Below, one piece after another: positions 32,654-40,709 of a stretch of DNA of 64,000 bases. The notes beneath the pieces were generated by a model. That model was not told the origin of the DNA and did no database searches. It was given only the letters and a program-made list of their open reading frames with translations. The position numbers and the translations under genes are program-made. The stretch covers positions 62,001 to 126,000 of the forward strand of contig NZ_FXTI01000007.1 of assembly GCF_900182565.1 (NCBI RefSeq). The letters run 5' to 3'. Position 1 is the stretch's first letter. Every line of letters begins with the position of its first letter. Source of the DNA: Melghirimyces algeriensis (GTDB lineage Bacteria; Bacillota; Bacilli; Thermoactinomycetales; DSM-45169).

Positions 32654-32950
32654 CTAGTGTTTGACGCGGCGCCGGGCTTGTAACGCAAAGTAAGCCAAAA
32701 AGAGGCTAACCAGTCCTAAAACGGCGTTATTGGATGCGACAAAGAACTGAATCATCGCATTTCCCACAAGGATCAAGCTGACCAAAACATACATTTTTCG
32801 GGAAAAGGGGTTCCCACGAAATTCAAATAGCACAACAAAGAAAAACAGCGCAATGACAAAAAAGTGAACCGCATTCGGGGGATCTTCCTGCAAGTAGTAC
32901 ACGCCTGCACCCAAAAAGGACAGAACAAAGACCCCATACAAAATCTGCAT
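32654..32950 (-). CDS. Small membrane protein with about four helices
   Basis: 98 residues from ATG 32950, with GAGGTG 6 bases upstream. Four hydrophobic segments separated by short loops, one with a charged EFRGNPFSRK segment, and a basic end (ARRRVKH). No family is recognised. It lies between the Gln-rich protein and gatB on the same strand; a GC-rich ACCCGTCC / GGACGGGT hairpin stands at about 32624-32648 past its stop. Confidence 0.6.
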   Translation of the reverse strand: MQILYGVFVLSFLGAGVYYLQEDPPNAVHFFVIALFFFVVLFEFRGNPFSRKMYVLVSLILVGNAMIQFFVASNNAVLGLVSLFLAYFALQARRRVKH

Positions 32951-33004
32951 GTAAAACACCTCATTTATCCCCTTAAAGGACTCCGCCTGTCGGGGGATGC
33001 ACCA

Positions 33005-34441
33005 TCATCCGTCCATCTGCTTCAGGATCAATTCATTGACCATTTTGGGATTGGCTTTTCCTTTGGTCGCTTTCATCACTTGACCAACCAGAAAACCCAA
33101 TGCCCGATCTTTTCCGTTTTTGTAATCAGCCACCGATTGTGGATTGGCTTGAATCACTTCCAGGACAATTTCTTTCAGTTTTCCTTCATCACTAATCTGT
33201 ACCCAACCTTTTTCTTCCACGATGGAGGTGGGGTTCCCACCTTTTTCCATCAATTCCTTAAACACTTTTTTAGCGATTTTGTTGCTGATGGTTCCCTTCT
33301 CAATCAATTGAATCATCTCAGCCAGGGATTCGGGTGTAATCGCTGTTTCGTCCAGTGATTTTCCCTGATTGTTCAGATACCCCAATACCTCGGACGAAAC
33401 CCAATTCGCCGCCGCTTTGGGGTTGGCCCCTGCTGCCACCACTTCATCGTAAAAGTCAGCTGTCTTCTTTGTTGCTGTCAACAGTCCCGCATCATAATCG
33501 GAAAGACCAAACACTTTTTTATACCGTTTTTTACGGGCATCCGGCAATTCCGGAAGCGATTGTTGCACGCTTTCTTTCCAAGCTAAATCGATTTGTAGTT
33601 GCACCAGATCCGGCTCCGGAAAGTAACGGTAGTCATGAGCTTCTTCTTTGGAACGCATCACTTTGGTCCGTTCCTCATTCTCCATCCAACGCATGGTTTG
33701 CTGAATCACGGTACCACCTTCGGCAAGCACTTGAGCCTGACGTTGTTCTTCATACTTCAGCGCGCGTTCCACATTTCGGAAGGAGTTGAGATTTTTCATC
33801 TCCGTTTTGGTTCCAAAAGCTTCCGTTCCCACCGGCCGAAGGCTGATATTGGCATCACAACGCAATGAGCCTTCTTCCATTTTCACATCGGACACACCGG
33901 TATACTGAAGAATCTGCTTCAACTTCTCAAGATAGGCTCGTCCTTCTTCCGGGGATCGCATATCCGGTTCGGATACAATTTCAATCAATGGTACGCCCAC
34001 ACGGTTATAATCAACCAAAGAACTGTTGCCGTCATCCAAATGGTTCAGTTTACCGGCATCCTCTTCCAGATGAACCCGAGTAATGCCAATACGTTTTTTC
34101 TCACCATTCAGTTCAATCTCTATCCAACCACTCTCTCCAATCGGCCGATCATATTGAGAGATCTGATAGGCTTTGGGTAGATCGGGATAAAAGTAATTTT
34201 TCCGGTCAAATTTGCTGACATCCGCAATCTGACAGTTGAGCGCCAGTGCCGCTTTCATAGCAAATTCCACTGCCTGCCGGTTCAATACAGGCAATGTTCC
34301 AGGATGGCCGAGACAAATCGGACATGTATGTGTATTGGGCAGCCCTCCAAATTCGGTGGAACAACCACAGAAAATCTTGGATTTTGTGGATAATTCAGCA
34401 TGAACTTCCAGTCCGATTACTGTTTCAAATGAATTCCCCAT
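33005..34441 (-). CDS. gatB: Asp-tRNA(Asn)/Glu-tRNA(Gln) amidotransferase subunit B
   Basis: 478 residues, full length. N-terminal GLEVHAELSTKSKIFCGCS, zinc-site Cys residues, and PICLGHPGTLPVLNR are family signatures; the C-terminal YqeY-like tail domain (about 330-478) ends in a GKANPKMVNELI segment. GatB binds the misacylated tRNA, phosphorylates it with ATP and receives ammonia from GatA. ATG 34441 overlaps the gatA stop by one base. Last gene of gatCAB. Confidence 0.95.
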   Translation of the reverse strand: MGNSFETVIGLEVHAELSTKSKIFCGCSTEFGGLPNTHTCPICLGHPGTLPVLNRQAVEFAMKAALALNCQIADVSKFDRKNYFYPDLPKAYQISQYDRPIGESGWIEIELNGEKKRIGITRVHLEEDAGKLNHLDDGNSSLVDYNRVGVPLIEIVSEPDMRSPEEGRAYLEKLKQILQYTGVSDVKMEEGSLRCDANISLRPVGTEAFGTKTEMKNLNSFRNVERALKYEEQRQAQVLAEGGTVIQQTMRWMENEERTKVMRSKEEAHDYRYFPEPDLVQLQIDLAWKESVQQSLPELPDARKKRYKKVFGLSDYDAGLLTATKKTADFYDEVVAAGANPKAAANWVSSEVLGYLNNQGKSLDETAITPESLAEMIQLIEKGTISNKIAKKVFKELMEKGGNPTSIVEEKGWVQISDEGKLKEIVLEVIQANPQSVADYKNGKDRALGFLVGQVMKATKGKANPKMVNELILKQMDG

Positions 34442-35898
34442 CAGACTTCACCCCCCACCGCGTTTGGCTCGGGCAATGGTTCTCTTTGTTGTTCATAAGC
34501 ATGAGCCACTTTCAGCACGCCTGTCTCATCAAAGGGACGACCAATGATCTGAAGCCCCACCGGTAACCCTTCGGATAAACCACAAGGCAGACTGATGGCA
34601 GGAAGGCCAGCAAGGCTCACTGGGATCGTGCAGATGTCATTTAAGTACATGGTTAATGGGTCAACCGTCTTTTCTTTCATCTTAAAAGCCGTTGTAGGCG
34701 CAGTCGGACCTACCACCACATCATACCGATTAAAGATCTTTTCAAAGTCCTGACGGATGAGTGTTCTCACTTTCTGCGCCTTGAGATAATAGGCATCGTA
34801 ATAGCCCGAACTGAGGGAATATGTCCCCAGCATAATGCGCCGTTTCACTTCATCACCAAAACCGTTGCTACGTGTACGTTCAAACATATCCACAAGGTTT
34901 TCCCCTTCGATCCGGTGTCCATAACGAACGCCATCATAGCGAGCCAAGTTGGAAGAGGCCTCTGCGGGAGCCAGTAGATAGTAGGCTGCCACAGCATAAT
35001 CCATATGAGGAAGAGAAACTTCTTCCACTACGGCTCCTTCCCTTTCCAATACTTGAAGGGCCCTTTTCACCTTTTCTTTGACGCCAGAATCAATTCCCTC
35101 TCCCATCCATTCTTGTGGAACGGCCACCTGCAAACCGTTGATATCCCCGCTTAAGGAGGAAAGATAGTCCGGCACATCCACATCTGCCGATGTGGAATCC
35201 ATGGGATCATGACCCGCAATCGTTTGCAGGACATAAGCTGCATCTTCCACATTACGGGTAATCGGTCCGATTTGATCCAGGGATGAAGCGAAAGCGATCA
35301 GACCAAACCGTGAAACACGTCCATAGGTTGGTTTCAATCCAACGACTCCGCAGAAAGCCGCCGGCTGTCGGATCGATCCGCCCGTGTCTGAACCCAAGGC
35401 GAAGGAGACCTGGTTGGAAGCAACCGCTGCTGCTGAGCCGCCGCTGGAACCTCCGGGAACACGATTCAGATCCCATGGATTTCGAACTTCAAAGTATCCG
35501 GAATTCTCGTTGGAAGATCCCATCCCAAATTCATCCATATTCATCTTGCCGACCAGGTTAACCTGTTCCTTTTCCAAATGCTCCATCACTGTCGCATTAT
35601 AAAGAGGTGTATAATTCGCCAAAATCTTGCTACCAGCTGTGGTCAACATATTTTTGGTGCTAATGTTGTCCTTAACCCCTAAAGGCAACGCAGACAAAGG
35701 AGTCAAATCACCCTTTCGCTCGTCCAGCTGCCTGGCTCGTTCCCGCACTCCTTCTTCATCCTTGTACAAAAAGGTGCCGAGTTGATCATCCGTTTCCCCA
35801 ATTCGTTTCAATGAATCCTCTGCCAGATCGACAGCACTGATCTCCCGGTTTTTCAGTTGCTTATGTAACACTCTAATCGGTTGTTTCAGAAGCGACAT
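34441..35898 (-). CDS. gatA: Asp-tRNA(Asn)/Glu-tRNA(Gln) amidotransferase subunit A
   Basis: 485 residues, full length. Amidase-signature catalytic triad: Lys in LPLGVKDNIS, cis-Ser in PGGSSGGSAAAVAS and the Ser nucleophile in GSDTGGSIRQPAAF. It releases ammonia from glutamine for the transamidation of Glu-tRNA(Gln), which Bacillales need because they lack GlnRS. Starts 12 bases after the gatC stop. Confidence 0.95.
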   Translation of the reverse strand: MSLLKQPIRVLHKQLKNREISAVDLAEDSLKRIGETDDQLGTFLYKDEEGVRERARQLDERKGDLTPLSALPLGVKDNISTKNMLTTAGSKILANYTPLYNATVMEHLEKEQVNLVGKMNMDEFGMGSSNENSGYFEVRNPWDLNRVPGGSSGGSAAAVASNQVSFALGSDTGGSIRQPAAFCGVVGLKPTYGRVSRFGLIAFASSLDQIGPITRNVEDAAYVLQTIAGHDPMDSTSADVDVPDYLSSLSGDINGLQVAVPQEWMGEGIDSGVKEKVKRALQVLEREGAVVEEVSLPHMDYAVAAYYLLAPAEASSNLARYDGVRYGHRIEGENLVDMFERTRSNGFGDEVKRRIMLGTYSLSSGYYDAYYLKAQKVRTLIRQDFEKIFNRYDVVVGPTAPTTAFKMKEKTVDPLTMYLNDICTIPVSLAGLPAISLPCGLSEGLPVGLQIIGRPFDETGVLKVAHAYEQQREPLPEPNAVGGEV

Positions 35899-35910
35899 GT
35901 TTTTCCTCCT

Positions 35911-36201
35911 TTACTCTTCAAAAACGGCCGGTACGCGAAACATTCCATCCTGTTTGTCCGGTGCATTGCGGAGCGTTTGATCCCTGTCGAGAGAGGGACG
36001 ATTTTGATCCTCACGCAAGACATTGGCCATATCCAGAACATGACTGGTAGGCTCTACATTCTCTGTATCCAGCTCATTCAACTTTTCAGCAAACGTTAAA
36101 ATATCATTCATTTGCCCTGTATACATCTGAACTTCTTCATCTGTCAGAGACAACCGAGCCAGTTTTGCCACATGTCTTACCTGCTCCTTGGAAATCGCCA
36201 T
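35911..36201 (-). CDS. gatC: Asp-tRNA(Asn)/Glu-tRNA(Gln) amidotransferase subunit C
   Basis: 96 residues, normal length. VRHVAKLARLSLTDEEV at the start and LREDQNRPSLDRD, with a conserved NAPDKQDGMFRVP tail, identify GatC, the belt that stabilises the GatAB complex. GAGGTGG stands 7 bases before ATG 36201. First gene of the gatCAB operon. Confidence 0.95.
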   Translation of the reverse strand: MAISKEQVRHVAKLARLSLTDEEVQMYTGQMNDILTFAEKLNELDTENVEPTSHVLDMANVLREDQNRPSLDRDQTLRNAPDKQDGMFRVPAVFEE

Positions 36202-36445
36202 GAAATTTCCACCTCATTTCCTACTGATAATGAAAGAAACAAAGCGGCATATTGCCGCAGATGATTTCGTAAATGGAATCGTCCTTTCCTAACAGTATAG
36301 CACAAATTGAATAACTTCCACCCCCTATCCGCAGTAAGGAAAGCTCTATGAAGAAAGGCTTATTTCTAACCTTTATTCACCCAGACATGATGCTGGAATC
36401 CCTATCCATCGATCCTGTGATATGATAGGAAGAGGTTGTGTTCTG
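36202..36445. other. Intergenic part of the gatC / DUF5819 divergent region
   Basis: About 245 bases carrying the gatCAB promoter on the minus strand (AT-rich near 36230-36310) and presumably the promoter of the structured leader on the plus strand (around 36400-36430, TATGATAGG). No ORF with a ribosome site was found. Confidence 0.35.
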
Positions 36446-36559
36446 AGGAGCTGGAACCGATTTCCCAGCCGACTGCCCCATAGGAGACAGAGTAAAAGTT
36501 TCGACACCTATGTAATGGCCAGGATTGCTCTAGTGGCTTTACATCCCTGCTGAGGTGAT
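36446..36559 (+). promoter_or_regulatory. Structured 5' leader with mutually exclusive helices before the second DUF5819 gene
   Basis: Helices readable by eye: GCTGG (36450-36454) with CCAGC (36465-36469); CATAGG (36479-36484) with CCTATG (36507-36512); and ATGTAATGGCC (36510-36520) with GGCTTTACAT (36535-36544, one bulge). The second and third share bases 36510-36512, so only one can form fully. The third ends 8 bases before the ribosome site GAGGTGAT (36552-36559) of the GTG start at 36563. This is switch-like layout; it matches no riboswitch class I know. Confidence 0.4.
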
Positions 36560-36562
36560 TCC

Positions 36563-37177
36563 GTGAAGAATATGAAACGTTATCTGCCGCTGGTATGGGC
36601 TTTATTTTTAGCATTTGCTCTTTTGTTCCATTTTTTTGTGACCTCTCTCTATCTGACACCGGATAATCCGGTTAAAAGCCGATGGTGGGATTCACTGTAC
36701 GCATATATGGACCCACTATTCGCTCAAAACTGGAAATTTTTCGCGCCTAACCCCGTCTCTCAACATCGGGAAATCTGGGTCAAGGGTCGGATACGGAATG
36801 AAACCGGCCAATTTCAGGAAACAGACTGGAAAAATATTACCCGACCCCTGATTCGCCAAAAACAAAAACGTCGGATCGGTTCGGACCAGAAAGTGCACCG
36901 TTATTTTATATCGGGAGCTCGTTTATTCAAAAGTGACAAGGATTCAAACAAGAAAAAGGGAGAGTGGATGCTGCAACGAGTCGCTTCCACTGCTTTGAAA
37001 CAAATGTTTTCCGAACAGGAGATCCAACAGATTAAATTTCGAGTGGTTACCAATACCTTTCCCCGTTTCAAGGAGCGACAAAAGGGGGATCACACCACCC
37101 CGCTCCACTTTCAGGAATCGGACTGGTTGGAGATCCAACCCATTCCATCGGGGACAGCTAGGGAGTGGCCCGAATGA
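36563..37177 (+). CDS. DUF5819 (SdpA-like) membrane-anchored protein, second locus
   Basis: 204 residues from GTG 36563, with GAGG 7 bases upstream. One N-terminal membrane segment, then the motif FAQNWKFFAPNPVSQ, and a charged extracytoplasmic part. It is a paralogue of the protein at 11159-11827, which has FTQNWRLFAPDP. Its stop overlaps the start of the HTTM gene (ATGA), so the pair is translationally coupled, as at the first locus. No secreted peptide gene is visible beside this pair, so either its substrate lies elsewhere or it acts on the peptides at 11.9-13.3 kb. Confidence 0.8.
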   Translation: MKNMKRYLPLVWALFLAFALLFHFFVTSLYLTPDNPVKSRWWDSLYAYMDPLFAQNWKFFAPNPVSQHREIWVKGRIRNETGQFQETDWKNITRPLIRQKQKRRIGSDQKVHRYFISGARLFKSDKDSNKKKGEWMLQRVASTALKQMFSEQEIQQIKFRVVTNTFPRFKERQKGDHTTPLHFQESDWLEIQPIPSGTAREWPE

Positions 37178-38145
37178 TTCATAGGCTGAATCACTTTCTC
37201 TCAACGAAGCGTGTGCTGATTGGTACCAGCCTGATGCGATTCAGTCTGGGAACAGGAATTTTATTTTATCTGCTGTATCACTACCAGGAACGTCATCTTT
37301 TATGGGGATCTGAAGGGCTTTGGCCCACGGAAAAATTCATGGAATCCAGTGGGGAACGAGGAATCATTACATTGTTCCATCTCTCGGATGCTCCTTGGTT
37401 TCTGGATGGTATCTACCATATCGGAATCCTTGCCGTCGTCATGTTTACCATCGGCTTTCGAACCAGACTCGCCACCATTTTCACGTTCCTGATCTTCTGG
37501 TCCTTATACTACCGAAATCCCTTTATCACCAATGGTGGGGATAATATCGTGCGCATCCAGCTTTTTTTCCTCCTGTTTGCCCAAGCGGGAACGCATTTTT
37601 CCTTGGATCGAATGCTTTCACAGAGACGAACCTCTTCCAAGTCCAGGTTAGAACCTTATTCTTCGATCCTGCACAATTTTGCAGTGCTTGTTATGATTCT
37701 TCAGTTGGTATGTTTGTATACCACATCCGGTATCTATAAGATCATGGGGTCGATGTGGCAAGGCGGAACCGCGGTTTATTATGCCATGCGGGTTCAGGAC
37801 TATGTTTGGCCTGGGGTAAGTGAGTGGATCTGGCAATCAGAAGGGTTGATCGTCTTATTGACATACTCATCCGTATTGTTCCAAGTCTCTTTTCCCTTTC
37901 TTCTGCTCAACCGATACACAAAGTATCTGGCACTTCTGGGAGCCTTTTGCTTTCATACCGGGGTTGGCCTGGTGATGAATCTAGCACTTTTCTCTTGGTA
38001 TATGATCTCTTTTGAATGGTTGTTACTTACAGACTCTGAATATCACCGTCTGATAAAACGGTGGAAAACGCTTTATTCCAAGGGAGTGTCTCTGGTCAGG
38101 CGACAAAATATGGAAAAAGAATCCATGAGGGAATGGGTAGGATGA
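37174..38145 (+). CDS. HTTM (SdpB-like) membrane protein, second locus
   Basis: 323 residues from ATG 37174 (GGGAG 8 bases upstream; the GTG at 37165 overlaps that site). It shares with the first-locus protein the order PFITNGGDNIVRI, LYTTSGIYKIMGSMWQGG, TAVYYAMRVQDYVWPG and a chain of membrane helices, but it ends after them and lacks the DCC1 thiol-oxidoreductase domain. A decayed DCC1-like tail follows the stop at 38146-38274, so the domain was probably lost from an ancestral fusion. Likely works with the DUF5819 partner in peptide maturation or export. Confidence 0.8.
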   Translation: MIHRLNHFLSTKRVLIGTSLMRFSLGTGILFYLLYHYQERHLLWGSEGLWPTEKFMESSGERGIITLFHLSDAPWFLDGIYHIGILAVVMFTIGFRTRLATIFTFLIFWSLYYRNPFITNGGDNIVRIQLFFLLFAQAGTHFSLDRMLSQRRTSSKSRLEPYSSILHNFAVLVMILQLVCLYTTSGIYKIMGSMWQGGTAVYYAMRVQDYVWPGVSEWIWQSEGLIVLLTYSSVLFQVSFPFLLLNRYTKYLALLGAFCFHTGVGLVMNLALFSWYMISFEWLLLTDSEYHRLIKRWKTLYSKGVSLVRRQNMEKESMREWVG

Positions 38146-38274
38146 TCCAGATATATACCGTCTTCCCCTGCCTTGTCCTTTCCTTCCTTTTTCACTTCTC
38201 TGCCGAAGTTTGGGTGTTGGACTACAGATTTATGATTGGATCGCCAGTCGATCATTCCCACAGGAGGGTGTAAC
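38146..38274 (+). pseudogene. Decayed C-terminal tail of a DCC1 domain after the second HTTM gene
   Basis: Reading through two frames gives FLFHFSAEVWV and then GLQIYDWIASRSFPQEG, which lines up with the tail VMYLGVWLGLGQRIYDFFASR of the intact HTTM-DCC1 protein at 9785-11140. A frame change is needed near 38215, and the CxxC part of the domain is missing. The alignment is by eye and short. Confidence 0.5.
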
Positions 38275-38317
38275 GAACACTGTTCGATTGAGCATCGAAA
38301 ATCATAGATCTTTTCAC

Positions 38318-38358
38318 GTTACCAAAGCCCCGATGAATCTCATCAGGGCTTTGGTAAC
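38318..38358. terminator. Bidirectional terminator between the second HTTM locus and fabH
   Basis: GTTACCAAAGCCC and GATG pair with CATC and GGGCTTTGGTAAC around a 5-base loop: an 18-base stem with one mismatch. Confidence 0.8.
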
Positions 38359-38427
38359 GAATCATTATATCGATGATATCAAAACTACATCAGTGGACAA
38401 AGAAAGCGGCTCCGTCCTGCATCAACA

Positions 38428-39417
38428 TTAAATCGTCCATCGGATCAGCGAGGAGGCTTGTACCAACCCTCCCCCAAATCCATACAGAAGAACTGTGTCA
38501 CCCGCTTTTAGCTTGTCTTCCCGCAACCCTTTATCCAAAGCCAAAGGAATGGTGGCTGCAGAGGTATTTCCGTAATACTCCAGGCTATACAACGTTTTTT
38601 CCAACGGAAAGCCACTTTTTTCACAAATCGCCTCAATCATCCGCAAATTGGCACTGTGTGGAACAAACCAGTCCAGTTCCTTCAGAGTAAAACCACCAGC
38701 TTCCATCAGGCGCTTCATTCCTTGAGGAACGGAAGAAACAGCCCATTTGTACACTTCTCTGCCATTTTGAACAATATGACCTGTGTCATGAAGCTTTTTC
38801 CCATCCATCTGATTGGACAGTCCGGTTCGATAAAGGTGAATCCCTCCCTCCCCTTTACTGCTGGCATCTGATAACAGAAAGCTCGGATTGTTTTCATCGT
38901 ATTCCAGGAGCATAGCACCCGCCCCATCTCCAAACAAGATACATGTGGTTCGATCGGTATAATCAATGGCTTTGGAAAGAGTTTCCGCACCTATCACTAA
39001 CACTTTCTTATGCATACCGGAAGTGATCAATCCATTGGCAGCCTGCATCGCATAGACAAACCCTGCACATACGGCATTTAAATCCCATGCCCCTGCATGC
39101 TTAATCCCCAGTCGTGACTGAACCTGGCTGGCTACACTCGGAAAGGCGTAATCGGGTGTAGTTGTAGCAACCAGAATTAGATCTACATCTTCCAAGGATT
39201 TCCCCGAACGATCCATTAAGTCCTTGGCTGCTTTCACACATAGATCCGTCGTAAATTCCTCTGCATCTGCAATTCGCCGTTCACGAATCCCTGTTCGTGT
39301 CCAAATCCACTCATCACTGGTATCCACTATTTTTTCCAGGTCAAAATTTGTCATGACTCGCTTGGGTACATACGTTCCAATGGCTGTTAACCGGGCGTTA
39401 GATGCATGGTTACTCAT
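38428..39417 (-). CDS. fabH: Beta-ketoacyl-ACP synthase III
   Basis: 329 residues, full length. Catalytic triad: Cys in DLNAVCAGFVYAM, His in WFVPHSANLRMIEAIC and Asn in YYGNTSAATIPLAL; N-terminal DEWIWTRTGIRERR is a family signature. The enzyme starts type II fatty acid synthesis by joining an acyl-CoA primer (often branched in Bacillales) to malonyl-ACP. It stands alone, not in the usual fabHA-fabF pair, and may be the FabHB-type paralogue. A FapR-like operator lies 40-58 bases upstream of the start, so it should respond to malonyl-CoA. Confidence 0.92.
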   Translation of the reverse strand: MSNHASNARLTAIGTYVPKRVMTNFDLEKIVDTSDEWIWTRTGIRERRIADAEEFTTDLCVKAAKDLMDRSGKSLEDVDLILVATTTPDYAFPSVASQVQSRLGIKHAGAWDLNAVCAGFVYAMQAANGLITSGMHKKVLVIGAETLSKAIDYTDRTTCILFGDGAGAMLLEYDENNPSFLLSDASSKGEGGIHLYRTGLSNQMDGKKLHDTGHIVQNGREVYKWAVSSVPQGMKRLMEAGGFTLKELDWFVPHSANLRMIEAICEKSGFPLEKTLYSLEYYGNTSAATIPLALDKGLREDKLKAGDTVLLYGFGGGLVQASSLIRWTI

Positions 39418-39456
39418 CGATGTCTCCTCCCTTGCCGGTCTATTATAACATCTGAT

Positions 39457-39475
39457 AATAATACCTGGTACTAAT
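39457..39475. promoter_or_regulatory. FapR operator
   Basis: AATAATACCTGGTACTAAT matches 17 of 19 bases of the FapR consensus ATTAGTACCTGGTACTAAT. It lies in the divergent gap between fabH and the SDR gene and can control either. FapR represses lipid synthesis genes until malonyl-CoA rises. Confidence 0.8.
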
Positions 39476-39647
39476 TATTTGTGATATAAATATCTACTCG
39501 TAAAAATGATATAATGAGCGCAAAATACCTAATTATTAACGAATATATAATAATTTCTAATTAAAATGTTTAAATATAAAATAAATGGTATCATTCCCTC
39601 TTTCATCCATAAACACACAAGGTAGAAGAAGGAGTGCTTTCAAAAAA

Positions 39648-40400
39648 ATGAAGCATGCATTGATTACAGGAGCTTCATCGGGAATCGGGGAAGCTTTCGC
39701 CCGCTTATTGGCCACAAGGGATTATCATGTCGTATTAGTCGCCCGAAGGAAAGATCGCCTTCAACAGTTGGCCGACGAAATCGAGGGAAATGGCGGTTCC
39801 GCAACGGCCATGGTTGCTGATTTGGTGTCACAGGAAGGATTGGAGCAAACGCGGACGTTTATCCATGAAAACCAACTGGACCTTCTCATCAACAATGCTG
39901 GATTCGGGGTTTACAGTCCGGCCATCCATGTGGATGAGGAACAGGAACAGGATATGATTCAGCTTAATGTGAATGCCCTTGTCTCACTCACCCGAACAGC
40001 GCTACCGCAGATGATCCGACGGAATTCCGGCGGAATCATCCAGATCGCATCCACTGCCTCTTTCCTTTCCACTCCTTATATGGCCGGATATGGGGCAACC
40101 AAAGCCTTTGTCCTCCATTACAGCGAGGCTTTGGCGATGGAATTGAGAGGAACGGGTGTTACGGTGACCACCGTCTGTCCTGGGAGCACAGAAAGTGAAT
40201 TCGCCACTCAAGCTGGGTTTCGACAACCATTTGCCAAACCGGCAAAAAAAGTTGCCCGTATGGGCCTGTCTGCGTGGGAAAAAGGACGTACTGTAGTGAT
40301 CACTGGAGCGGAAAATAAATTTTTTACCACTCTGCCCCGGTTCTTGCCTCGCTCTTGGATGACCCGTCTTGTGGCTCGCGCTTTCCGTAACCGGTTATAA
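39648..40400 (+). CDS. Short-chain dehydrogenase/reductase
   Basis: 250 residues from ATG 39648; AAGGAG stands a rather long 14 bases upstream, but the longer frame from 39585 has no site. NAD(P)-binding TGASSGIGEAFA, NNAG in LLINNAGFGVY, the catalytic Ser in IIQIASTASFLS and Y-x-x-x-K in YMAGYGATKAF are all present: a complete classical SDR. A C-terminal segment FFTTLPRFLPRSWMTRLV is amphipathic. It is divergent from fabH across the FapR operator, which suggests a lipid-related substrate; that link is inference. Confidence 0.85.
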   Translation: MKHALITGASSGIGEAFARLLATRDYHVVLVARRKDRLQQLADEIEGNGGSATAMVADLVSQEGLEQTRTFIHENQLDLLINNAGFGVYSPAIHVDEEQEQDMIQLNVNALVSLTRTALPQMIRRNSGGIIQIASTASFLSTPYMAGYGATKAFVLHYSEALAMELRGTGVTVTTVCPGSTESEFATQAGFRQPFAKPAKKVARMGLSAWEKGRTVVITGAENKFFTTLPRFLPRSWMTRLVARAFRNRL

Positions 40401-40462
40401 GAAGTCTTGAGGTTTTCAGCACTTGCTGCTCCCACCGCTATCTGGTTGAGATCCGCTCTGAC

Positions 40463-40709
40463 AGAAACGGCCTCTGAAAACCCACGGTTTGAACCGTGGG
40501 ATGAAAGATGGCTCAGAGCCTCCCTTTTAGGGGATAGCAAGAGCAACCCCGTCGCAGGACAATCGAATGTATGAGCGGTGCTCATCCCACTCGTAGCGGG
40601 CTGTGCCTTGAAAAGGTTATGGTATGGGGTTCAGCGCGAACGCATCTCTCCCGCTGGGTAGAGGGGGCTAACTACCCAAGAATGCACCTTCAGGCGTGTG
40701 GAGTCTCAA
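40463..40709 (+). mobile_element. Non-autonomous IS200/IS605-derived element, copy 2 (shorter)
   Basis: About 247 bases, no transposase. Left end AGAA then, at the same 18-base spacing as copy 1, the hairpin CCCACGGTTTGAACCGTGGG; the right end is a hairpin with GTGTGGAGTCTCAA. It matches copy 1 (2119-2507) through most of its length, including ACCCCGTCGCAGGACAATCG and GAGCGGTGCTCATCCCACTC, but lacks about 110 bases inside a GGGTAG / CTACCC stem. The base before its left end is TGAC rather than TTAC. TCAA at 40706-40709 gives the stop codon of the minus-strand membrane protein. Confidence 0.7.

Noticed and set aside
36402..36659. 85-codon minus-strand frame over the structured leader
   Set aside because: It runs antisense into the DUF5819 gene, lacks a ribosome site, and is explained by the leader helices.
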